From an uncultured Collinsella sp. (lineage in GTDB: Bacteria > Actinomycetota > Coriobacteriia > Coriobacteriales > Coriobacteriaceae): DNA of 9,735 nt. Positions 1 through 5,216 of this stretch are shown here, piece by piece. The translations under genes were made by a program, and so were the position numbers. Where the stretch lies: positions 1 to 9,735 of the forward strand of contig CABUSL010000077.1 of NCBI GenBank assembly GCA_902494295.1, given 5' to 3'. The notes under the pieces are model-generated. The model was not told the DNA's origin. It ran no database searches and was given only the letters and a program-made list of their open reading frames with translations. Numbering within the stretch: the first letter of the stretch is position 1; each line of letters starts with the position of its first letter.

Positions 1-395
1 ATGACGAGCTGGTCACGCGTGCTCTGCATTACGGCATTAAGATTGCCGGCTCTCCTTCCGCCGCGACGCCGCTTTTGCATGGTCCTGTTGCCGCCTATGA
101 GCTTCCGCAGCTTTTCCCCGAGTTGTCGCCGGCCGTTTTCCAGGCTGTCGACCGTCACACCGTGGGTGCCTGCGACATGACGCCGCTCGATATGGTGGTC
201 TTTGTGGCCGATGCCATCGAGCCCAACCGCCACGGCGACTATGCGCATGCGCTGCGCAAGATGGTGGGGGAGTCGACGCTCGACGAGTTGTTCTTCTCCT
301 GTTTTGCGCAGGGTTTGGTCTATGTGATCCAGTCCGGGCGCTATCTTTATCCCACGGCTATTACGATTTACAACCATTACGCCCAGCTGCGCTAG
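1..395 (+). CDS. yqeK: YqeK-like HD-domain nucleotide hydrolase (3' part only)
   Basis: The reading frame is open from base 3 and ends at TAG 393-395, giving about 130 C-terminal residues; the N-terminus, with the HxxxHD metal motif expected of HD proteins, lies upstream of the window. Visible family marks are LLHGPVAAYE, then AVDRHT and FVADAIEPNR, which match the C-terminal half of YqeK. Members of this family are known to hydrolyse diadenosine tetraphosphate symmetrically to ADP in the cytoplasm. The order yqeK then rsfS is the common bacterial one, usually with nadD upstream, so nadD probably precedes it (inference). The 28-nt gap to rsfS holds no terminator, suggesting co-transcription. 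A TTG at 75 is internal to the frame and is not a credible start, since conserved sequence precedes it. I cannot tell whether the upstream part is fused to NadD. Confidence 0.85.
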   Translation, partial: DELVTRALHYGIKIAGSPSAATPLLHGPVAAYELPQLFPELSPAVFQAVDRHTVGACDMTPLDMVVFVADAIEPNRHGDYAHALRKMVGESTLDELFFSCFAQGLVYVIQSGRYLYPTAITIYNHYAQLR

Positions 396-423
396 CTCGG
401 GTGTGTCTAGAAAGAGGTATTCC

Positions 424-879
424 ATGGCCGACGAGACCATGACTGACGAGCAGATTCTTGAGAACGTGGAGCACAAGAGCTTCGCCGCCACGTCCGACCG
501 CACCGCCGCCTCGCTGTCCGCGAGCGGTGTCGCCGCCGAGGATGTCGCCCGCGCCGCCGCGCAGGCCGCCTACGACAAGAAGGGCGAGGACGTTCAGGTG
601 CTCGACCTGACCGAGCTTTCCGATGTGTGCGACTACTTTGTGCTCGCCACCGGTACCAATAACCGTCAGGTCGATTCTATCGTCGACGAGATCGAGGAGA
701 AGGTCGCCGAGGCTTGCGGCGAGCATCCGTTCTCCATCGAGGGCCGCGAGCAGAAGACCTGGATGCTCATGGACTATGGTTCGGTTGTCGTCCACGTCTT
801 CACTCCCGAAGCCCGCGACTTCTACCGCCTCGAGAAACTCTGGGGAGACGCCCCCCAGCTTCCCCTCGACCTCCTCTAA
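424..879 (+). CDS. rsfS: Ribosome silencing factor RsfS (YbeB/Iojap family)
   Basis: Encodes 151 residues. RsfS binds ribosomal protein uL14 on the 50S subunit and blocks joining with 30S, lowering translation in starvation or stationary phase. The core starts near residue 37 and shows DKKGEDVQVLDLTEL, the DYFVLATGTNNRQVDSI segment (residues 70-86) and EGREQKTWMLMDYGSVVVHV followed by FYRLEKLWGDA, all typical of the family. I chose ATG 424 because an AAAGAGG Shine-Dalgarno sits at 411-417; the GTG at 403 lies upstream of that site and is unlikely. About 35 extra acidic and Ala/Ser-rich residues precede the core, making the protein longer than the usual 105-120 residues. The stop codon TAA 877-879 overlaps the left repeat of the downstream transposable element. 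Probably in one operon with yqeK. Confidence 0.93.
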   Translation: MADETMTDEQILENVEHKSFAATSDRTAASLSASGVAAEDVARAAAQAAYDKKGEDVQVLDLTELSDVCDYFVLATGTNNRQVDSIVDEIEEKVAEACGEHPFSIEGREQKTWMLMDYGSVVVHVFTPEARDFYRLEKLWGDAPQLPLDLL

Positions 880-913
880 ATGATTTTTCTGGGACGGGGA
901 TAAAATAATCATT
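878..913 (+). repeat. Left REP-like repeat of the RAYT element
   Basis: A 36-nt repeat with core GGGACGGGGAT (891-901) between short inverted ends AATGATT (879-885) and AATCATT (907-913). Its reverse complement matches bases 1765-1800 at 29 of 36 positions by my hand alignment, so the two copies form an inverted pair around the transposase. The first two bases belong to the rsfS stop codon. The 7-bp self-complementary ends could bring the arms together in single-stranded DNA, as expected for RAYT substrates. The name REP-like rests on structure and on the linked transposase; I have no genome-wide copy number. Confidence 0.75.
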
Positions 914-923
914 GCTACCGTTT

Positions 924-966
924 GCCGAACCGCTCACCTTTGTTGGGCGGTTCGGCCCTTTTCTTC
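924..966 (+). terminator. Intrinsic terminator downstream of rsfS
   Basis: A perfect 10-bp stem, GCCGAACCGC (924-933) with GCGGTTCGGC (947-956), closes a 13-nt loop and is followed by a pyrimidine-rich, T-rich tract (CCTTTTCTTCC from 957). This is a strong Rho-independent terminator for the yqeK-rsfS transcript. It lies 54 bp upstream of the transposase start, so it should also shield the transposase from read-through. Confidence 0.88.
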
Positions 967-1016
967 CTTTCCTTTTGTATGCTGTGACTACTGCATCCTT
1001 GGAAGGGAGGGTTTCG

Positions 1017-1757
1017 ATGACTCGTGTTGCCCGTGCGTTGTCCGAACTCGGCCATTATCACGTCATGCTCAAGGGCTGTGCTGGCCAGCTGATCTTCGAA
1101 GACGATGACGATCGCCTTTATTTTCTCAATCTATTGAACAGACGATTTACGTCCGCTCATATTCGTCTTCTTGCCTGGTGCCTCATGGACAATCATGTTC
1201 ACCTGCTATTTGATGATCTCGATAATCAGATGAGCGTTGCTATGCATGCGATTGATACGGCATATGCGAAACACTTCAATCAAAAAACCGGTCGCCGCGG
1301 ACCGGTGTTCCAGGAACGATTCAAGAGTGTGATCATTTCTGACGACAAACAGCTGCTCCGTTGCGTCCGATACATACACGACAATCCTGCAAAAGCAGGT
1401 ATTTCTTCTGCTCCTCTGTATCGCTGGAGCAGCTTCCATGAGTATTTCTCTCATCCCGAAATTTGTGATTGTGAAGGTATTCTCAATCTGTTTGGGGGTA
1501 CGGAAGCGTTTTATCTTTCGAGTACCGACGGCAAGCCTAATCCCTATTTTATGCCCGAAGGTAAGCATATCTCCGATATGGATGCGCTGGAAGTTGCCCG
1601 GGCTCTTTTGGCTCCTCATGAGCCTTATCAGCTTAAAACTTTGCCGAAATCAGAGCGAAATCGTCTTCTGGCAGTGTTGAGGCATCGGGGGTTTACGATT
1701 GACCAGATTTCGCGTCTGACGGGAATTGGGACCAATATCATTCAAAGGGCGAAATGA
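1017..1757 (+). CDS. REP-associated tyrosine transposase (Y1/HUH, IS200-like)
   Basis: Encodes 246 residues. Y1 transposases cut and join single-stranded DNA through a tyrosine, with a His-x-His metal site. The HUH motif is visible as MDNHVHLLF (His60 and His62), and RGPVFQERFKSV (residues 94-105) followed by RYIHDNPAKAG (118-128) carries the likely nucleophile Tyr119, in the RAYT-type YxxxNP context. The C-terminus, about residues 212-246, is a helix-turn-helix-like segment (GFTIDQISRLTGIGTNIIQ) seen in many Firmicutes and actinobacterial relatives. I chose ATG 1017 because GGAAGGGAGGG lies 5 nt upstream; the longer frame opening at TTG 912 would run through the repeat and terminator. All catalytic motifs are intact with no frameshift, so the enzyme may be active. 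Codon use is more AT-rich than in neighbouring genes, suggesting horizontal acquisition. Confidence 0.92.
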   Translation: MTRVARALSELGHYHVMLKGCAGQLIFEDDDDRLYFLNLLNRRFTSAHIRLLAWCLMDNHVHLLFDDLDNQMSVAMHAIDTAYAKHFNQKTGRRGPVFQERFKSVIISDDKQLLRCVRYIHDNPAKAGISSAPLYRWSSFHEYFSHPEICDCEGILNLFGGTEAFYLSSTDGKPNPYFMPEGKHISDMDALEVARALLAPHEPYQLKTLPKSERNRLLAVLRHRGFTIDQISRLTGIGTNIIQRAK

Positions 1758-1764
1758 CGCTCCA

Positions 1765-1800
1765 AATGATTAAAAAATCCCCGTCCTAGAATAATCATTC
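1765..1800 (-). repeat. Right REP-like repeat of the RAYT element
   Basis: The inverted counterpart of the repeat at 878-913. The core reads ATCCCCGTCC (1777-1786) on the plus strand and lies between AATGATTA (1765-1772) and TAATCATT (1792-1799), an 8-bp self-complementary pair. Compared with the reverse complement of the left copy, four adjacent bases differ as AAAA against TTTT and three others are substituted; the GGACGGGGAT core is identical. It begins 7 bp after the transposase stop codon and ends 35 bp before the dinB stop. Confidence 0.75.
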
Positions 1801-1834
1801 GCAGCTGCCCGGCTTTCTTTTTGCCCAAAGGCGG

Positions 1835-3088
1835 TTAATCGTTGAAGCGGGATTGGCGGCCGAAGGATAGGGCGGTGTCGCCGAATTTGTCTCGGACGGC
1901 ATCGATGGCGACGGAGAGGTCGCGTCGGTCGCTGGATTGGGCCCCGCGGTCATCGACTTCGCAGAACAGGTCGGTTTGGATCCCGCCTTGGTGGTCGAAG
2001 TCGCTCATGCCGATGCCCGCTAAGCGAACATGCATGCCTTCCTGCCAGATATTGTCGAGCAGTTCGAGTGCAACCGCCACGAAAATGTTCTCATCGTCGG
2101 TCGGATGAGGCAGCCGGCGCTGTGCCGAGCGACCGCTTCCATACGAATACTTAAGCTTGAGCGTTACCGTGGCACCCGTCAGTCCCTGACGGCGCAGGCG
2201 GCGTCCCACTGACTCTCCCAACAGCGCAATCGCCGCCTCAATATCCCCACGCTCAGTCAAATCTTTCGCAAAGGTGCGTTCATTGCTGACCGACTTGACC
2301 TCGCGCCCTTCATCGAGACTCGTGACTTCGGAGATTTCGAGTCCCAGCGCACGCTGGCGCATGCGTTCGCCGTTGACGCCAAAAATAGAGGCCAAGGTGG
2401 ATTCCGGTGCACGTGATAGCTCGCCGAGGGTGTAGATTCGCATGCGGCGCAGTCGCTCCTCGGCCGAGCGCCCGATGCCGCTCATGGCAGATACCGGCAG
2501 CGCGGCCAAAAAGCGCTGTTCCGTCCCGGGGCGCACGATGGTCAGCCCAAACGGCTTGTCCCGCTCGCTTGCGATCTTTGCGACCGTCTTGTTGCAGCCT
2601 ACGCCAATGGAGCACGTCACTCCCAGCGCTGCCACGCGGTCGCTTATACGCCGTGCAACCAGCAGCGGGTCCTCGGGCGCAAAGCGACCCGGTGTGATAT
2701 CGATAAAGGCTTCGTCGATGGATACGCGCTCAACGCGCGGGGTCTCGTCAGCGAGAATCGCCATGACCTGCGCGCTCACCTCGCGGTAGCGATCAAAGTG
2801 CCCGTGCGTCCAAATGGCTTGCGGGCACAAGCGCCGCGCCTCGGCCGAGGCCATGGCAGAGTGCACGCCAAAGCGACGTGCCTCATACGAACACGTGGAC
2901 ACGACGCCGCGCGAATCGGCGTCTCCGCCCACGATGAGCGGCTTTCCGCGCCATTCGGGATGATCGAGCATCTCCACGCTCGCAAAAAACGCATCGAGGT
3001 CCATCAGGCCCACCGCCGGACCCGTCCAGGGAGGCGGCGTGACGCCCGTGGCATCCTCATAACCGTATGTATGTTCGCGTCTTTCCAT
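1835..3088 (-). CDS. dinB: DNA polymerase IV (Y-family, DinB)
   Basis: Encodes 417 residues of an error-prone translesion polymerase that extends past damaged bases and mismatched ends. MDLDAFFASVE (residues 29-39) holds the first metal-binding Asp30 and the FF pair that includes the steric gate. YEARRFGVHSAM follows at 69-80, SIDEAFIDI at 123-131 supplies Asp125 and Glu126, and SIGVGCNKTVAKIASERDKP starts at 160. VKSVSNERTFAKDL marks the little-finger domain. QTDLF at 371-375 is a sliding-clamp-binding motif, followed by the usual conserved tail that includes AIDAVRDKFG. ATG 3088 is the upstream start; it adds roughly 20 residues before the normal N-terminus. No Shine-Dalgarno precedes it, but a TATACT box lies 6 nt away, pointing to a leaderless mRNA. 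The gene is convergent with the transposase. No clear dinB terminator was seen. Confidence 0.95.
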   Translation of the reverse strand: MERREHTYGYEDATGVTPPPWTGPAVGLMDLDAFFASVEMLDHPEWRGKPLIVGGDADSRGVVSTCSYEARRFGVHSAMASAEARRLCPQAIWTHGHFDRYREVSAQVMAILADETPRVERVSIDEAFIDITPGRFAPEDPLLVARRISDRVAALGVTCSIGVGCNKTVAKIASERDKPFGLTIVRPGTEQRFLAALPVSAMSGIGRSAEERLRRMRIYTLGELSRAPESTLASIFGVNGERMRQRALGLEISEVTSLDEGREVKSVSNERTFAKDLTERGDIEAAIALLGESVGRRLRRQGLTGATVTLKLKYSYGSGRSAQRRLPHPTDDENIFVAVALELLDNIWQEGMHVRLAGIGMSDFDHQGGIQTDLFCEVDDRGAQSSDRRDLSVAIDAVRDKFGDTALSFGRQSRFND

Positions 3089-3094
3089 GTCATG

Positions 3095-3100
3095 AGTATA
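3095..3100 (-). promoter_or_regulatory. Candidate -10 box for leaderless dinB
   Basis: Read on the minus strand, TATACT lies 6 nt before the dinB ATG, so transcription would begin at or next to the start codon. This fits the lack of any purine-rich ribosome-binding site in front of that ATG. No good -35 hexamer is present at the 17-18 nt spacing. No intact LexA-type palindrome (GAAC-N4-GTTC) was seen nearby, so SOS control is not supported. Confidence 0.4.
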
Positions 3101-3132
3101 CCGCGCAGCTCATGTGGGGTGCGTGTATGTGC

Positions 3133-3160
3133 TTGCAAATCCCGAATTCTTGTCTAAGAT
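3133..3160 (+). promoter_or_regulatory. Candidate distal promoter for the rpsP operon
   Basis: TTGCAA at 3133-3138 and TAAGAT at 3155-3160 are separated by 16 nt, a plausible housekeeping-sigma promoter. Transcription would start near 3167, leaving a leader of about 120 nt before rpsP. It points away from dinB across the divergent intergenic region. Prediction is from consensus only. Confidence 0.45.
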
Positions 3161-3204
3161 ATGGATTTGCCCTCGACTACACCGAAGAAGTTGGTCTCAC
3201 GGAC

Positions 3205-3233
3205 TTCACCTGCCCGCGTCGATGGCGTATTAT
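3205..3233 (+). promoter_or_regulatory. Candidate proximal promoter for the rpsP operon
   Basis: TTCACC at 3205-3210 and TATTAT at 3228-3233 are separated by 17 nt. The -10 box matches consensus at five of six bases and the -35 at four of six. A start near 3240 would give a leader of roughly 50 nt that includes the small hairpin in front of the rpsP ribosome-binding site. It may act together with, or instead of, the distal candidate. Confidence 0.4.
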
Positions 3234-3255
3234 GTTCAACTGTTTGTTTGTAGTT

Positions 3256-3270
3256 GCAGCCTAAAGCTGC
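3256..3270 (+). promoter_or_regulatory. Small hairpin just upstream of the rpsP ribosome-binding site
   Basis: GCAGC (3256-3260) pairs with GCTGC (3266-3270) across a CTAAA loop, ending 6 nt before the GGAGGAG Shine-Dalgarno (3277-3283). It is not followed by a T-tract, so it is not a terminator. It could influence ribosome access or be incidental. The rest of 3161-3255 shows no structure that I recognise. Confidence 0.3.
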
Positions 3271-3289
3271 TTGGTTGGAGGAGTTTCCT

Positions 3290-3631
3290 TTGGCAGTCAA
3301 GATTCGCCTTGCTCGTCACGGCGCTAAGAAGCGTCCGTACTACCGTGTCGTCGTCGCCGATTCCCGCGCCCCGCGTGACGGTCGTATCATCGAGGAGGTT
3401 GGCCGCTACAACCCGATGACCGCCCCCAAGACCATCAACCTCGACCTCGAGAAGATCGCCGACTGGCAGTCCAAGGGCGCTCAGCTCACCGACGCCGTCG
3501 CCGCTCTGGTCAAGGCCGCCAACGAGGGCGAGAAGACCGAGACCGTCGTCAAGAAGTCCAAGAAGCAGCTCGCCAAAGAGGCCGAGGCCGCTAAGGCTGC
3601 CGCTGAGGCCGCTGAGGGCGCCGAGGAGTAA
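3290..3631 (+). CDS. rpsP: 30S ribosomal protein bS16
   Basis: Encodes 113 residues. bS16 binds 16S rRNA early in 30S assembly. The N-terminus MAVKIRLARHGAKKRPYYRV and the segment DSRAPRDGRIIEEVGRYNP are hallmark S16 sequence. The start is TTG 3290, because the conserved protein begins MAVKIR exactly there and GGAGGAG sits 6 nt upstream; the frame remains open upstream to 3254 without homologous sequence. After about residue 80 comes a tail rich in Lys, Ala and Glu (for example KKSKKQLAKEAEAAKAAAEA), longer than the ~80-90 residue proteins of E. coli and Bacillus; such tails occur in actinobacterial S16. It is the first gene of the rpsP-khpA-rimM-trmD-lepB run. Confidence 0.96.
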   Translation: MAVKIRLARHGAKKRPYYRVVVADSRAPRDGRIIEEVGRYNPMTAPKTINLDLEKIADWQSKGAQLTDAVAALVKAANEGEKTETVVKKSKKQLAKEAEAAKAAAEAAEGAEE

Positions 3632-3634
3632 ATC

Positions 3635-3919
3635 GTGCCTGAGGTTGACGCTGCACAGCTCGAGGGTGAGGCAATGCTCTCAGATCGCATCGCCGATCTC
3701 GTCGAATATCTCGTTGTTCAGATCGTCGACGACCCGGATTCCGTGAGTCTTGAGGTCATCGATGGTGACGACGCCTCTACGATTGAGGTTTCGGTCGCCG
3801 AGGATGACGTCGCTAAGGTCATCGGCCGTCGTGGCCGTACCATCAAGGCCATTCGCACGCTCGCCCGTGCACTGGCCGCTCGCCTCGACACTGCTGTCGA
3901 GGTAGAGGTTCTGGGCTAG
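3635..3919 (+). CDS. khpA: KH-domain RNA-binding protein KhpA
   Basis: Encodes 94 residues from GTG 3635. KhpA is a single-KH-domain RNA-binding protein that in Firmicutes works with KhpB (EloR/Jag) in cell elongation and RNA regulation. The segment AKVIGRRGRTIKAIRTLARA carries the GxxG loop as GRRG (residues 64-67), and DLVEYLVVQIVDDPDSV is the typical N-terminal helix region. GTG 3635 has GAGGAG (3623-3628) at 6-nt spacing. ATG 3674 (residue 14) also has a purine-rich stretch ahead of it and would give an 81-residue protein closer to the family norm, so the start is not certain. It lies 3 nt after rpsP and 4 nt before rimM, the usual position for this gene. Confidence 0.92.
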   Translation: MPEVDAAQLEGEAMLSDRIADLVEYLVVQIVDDPDSVSLEVIDGDDASTIEVSVAEDDVAKVIGRRGRTIKAIRTLARALAARLDTAVEVEVLG

Positions 3920-3923
3920 GACC

Positions 3924-4445
3924 TTGAGGTCCCAGTACAAAAACATCGCCCGTGTGGTCAAGCCGCACGGAAGGAAGGGGGAGGTCCTCGCGCAGCCGCT
4001 GCGGGGGCTTCCTTCTGTATTAGAGCCTGGTATGCGCGTCGCCCTGACGCCGCCGGCGCTCAAGCGCGACCGCTTTTGCACGGTCGTGTCCGTCACCGAT
4101 ACGGGCGATGGCGATTTGGTCTCGTTTGAGGGCATTGACGACTTGACGGCCGCCGAGGGCATCACGGGATGCTACGTGCTGGCAAATCGTGACGACTTTG
4201 AGCTCGATTCGCTCGACGCTGCCTATACCGACCTGTTGGGTCGTGAGGTGGTCGACGAGCGCTTCGGTTCGCTCGGCATGATCGTCGAGATCATGTCGAC
4301 GCCCGCTAACGATGTTTGGGTTGTCGAGGGCGACCGGTACGGCGAGGTACTGATTCCCGTGATCGAGCAGGTTGTGCTCGATCTTCCCGACACAGGAACA
4401 ATTTCCGCCCATGTTATGGACGGCCTGATCGATATGGACAAGTAG
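3924..4445 (+). CDS. rimM: Ribosome maturation factor RimM
   Basis: Encodes 173 residues. RimM binds uS19 and helps mature the 3' head domain of the 30S subunit. The N-terminal RimM domain opens with IARVVKPHGRKGEVLAQPLR; the C-terminal PRC-barrel runs from about AYTDLLGREVVDERFGSLG to the end and includes VWVVEGDRYGEVLIPVIEQ, the usual family signature. Start TTG 3924 is the only start codon that keeps the conserved N-terminus; it has a weak, close Shine-Dalgarno (AGGA at 3918-3921), so translation is probably coupled to khpA, whose stop is 4 nt away. Length is normal for the family. trmD follows after 10 nt, as in most bacteria. Confidence 0.95.
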   Translation: MRSQYKNIARVVKPHGRKGEVLAQPLRGLPSVLEPGMRVALTPPALKRDRFCTVVSVTDTGDGDLVSFEGIDDLTAAEGITGCYVLANRDDFELDSLDAAYTDLLGREVVDERFGSLGMIVEIMSTPANDVWVVEGDRYGEVLIPVIEQVVLDLPDTGTISAHVMDGLIDMDK

Positions 4446-4455
4446 GGAGGACAAC

Positions 4456-5214
4456 ATGCTGATTGAGACCCTTTCGGTCTTTCCCGAGATGTTTGAGCCC
4501 GTCATGTCCACATCGATTTTGGGCCGCGCCCGCAAGGCCGGCCTTTTTGGTTTTAAGGCGTATAACCTGCGCGACTGGACGCACGACCGCCATCGTACCG
4601 TCGATGACGAGCCGTACGGCGGCGGGCAGGGCATGCTCATGAAGGTCGAGCCTATCGCAGAGGCCATCGAGGCCATTAGCGCAGAGGGTCCCAAGCCCAC
4701 GGTTGTGTTCTTCACCCCCTGTGGCGAGCCTTTTACGCAGCATGTGGCCGAGCGCCTGCTCAAAAGTGAGCGCCTGCTGTTTGTGTGCAGCCGTTACGAG
4801 GGCGTCGACGAGCGCGCGTATGCGTATGCCGATGAGCGTCTGTCGATTGGCGACTATGTGCTTACGGGCGGCGAACTTCCCGCTATGGTCGTTGCCGATG
4901 CCGTCGTACGCCTCATTCCCGGCGCCCTTGGTGACGAGATGAGCAACGTCGACGAGTCGTTCTCGACCGCCGAGGACGGAGGCCTGCTCGAGTACGCGCA
5001 GTACACCCGTCCTGCCGAGTTCAACGGCGAGGGCGTGCCTCCGGTGCTTGTGAGCGGCGATCACGCCAAGGTCGATGCCTGGCGTCGCAAGAACGCCATC
5101 GAGCGCACCTGCCGCTGGCGTCCCGACTTGATCGAGACGGCGCGGCTCACGCCCGAGGAGCGCGCTTACGCGCAGGAGATTCTTGACGCTTCGTATTCGC
5201 AGAGCGAGGAGTGA
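4456..5214 (+). CDS. trmD: tRNA (guanine-37-N1)-methyltransferase TrmD
   Basis: Encodes 252 residues. TrmD uses S-adenosylmethionine to methylate G37 next to the anticodon, preventing +1 frameshifts; it works as a dimer with a trefoil-knot fold. YGGGQGM (54-60), SRYEGVDER (112-120) and SIGDYVLTGGELPA (130-143) are the conserved knot and cofactor motifs. TRPAEFNGEGVPPVLVSGDH is the typical later segment. Oddly, where E. coli TrmD has EDSF, including catalytic Asp169, this protein reads DESF (Asp166-Glu167), and a few extra residues (TAEDGG) follow before LLEYAQYTRP. ATG 4456 has GGGAGGA upstream. The stop overlaps the lepB ribosome-binding region. The usual rplS neighbour is absent. Confidence 0.96.
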   Translation: MLIETLSVFPEMFEPVMSTSILGRARKAGLFGFKAYNLRDWTHDRHRTVDDEPYGGGQGMLMKVEPIAEAIEAISAEGPKPTVVFFTPCGEPFTQHVAERLLKSERLLFVCSRYEGVDERAYAYADERLSIGDYVLTGGELPAMVVADAVVRLIPGALGDEMSNVDESFSTAEDGGLLEYAQYTRPAEFNGEGVPPVLVSGDHAKVDAWRRKNAIERTCRWRPDLIETARLTPEERAYAQEILDASYSQSEE

Positions 5215-5216
5215 GT

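Larger units (their letters stand above)
878..1800 (+). mobile_element. RAYT element: Y1 transposase with inverted flanking repeats
   Basis: A 923-bp unit made of the left repeat (878-913), a terminator, the transposase gene 1017-1757 and the right repeat (1765-1800). It sits between rsfS and the convergent dinB gene. Base composition changes inside it: for example 1201-1260 has 26 G/C of 60, whereas 6001-6060 in glyQ has 44 of 60. Known RAYT genes are often single-copy and flanked by inverted REPs, and may be domesticated rather than freely mobile. Whether this unit ever moved as a whole is not shown by the sequence. The terminator inside it may be the original rsfS terminator, separated from its gene by the left repeat (inference). 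Confidence 0.7.

Noticed and set aside
361..912. A 183-codon minus-strand open frame over rsfS
   Set aside because: It is fully antisense to a well-supported rsfS and has low-complexity Gly/Val/Leu content without motifs.
912..1016. An upstream TTG start extending the transposase by 35 residues
   Set aside because: It would begin inside the left repeat and translate through the terminator hairpin; ATG 1017 has a strong ribosome-binding site and fits the family N-terminus.
1801..1834. A terminator between the right repeat and dinB (GCCCGGC followed by a T-rich run)
   Set aside because: No adequate stem partner for GCCCGGC was found in the correct position for either strand, so I did not call it.
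3064..3080. A possible LexA/SOS box near the dinB start (GCGAACATACATACGG on the minus strand)
   Set aside because: Only the GAAC half-site is present; the matching GTTC half at 4-nt spacing is absent, and the site lies inside the coding region.
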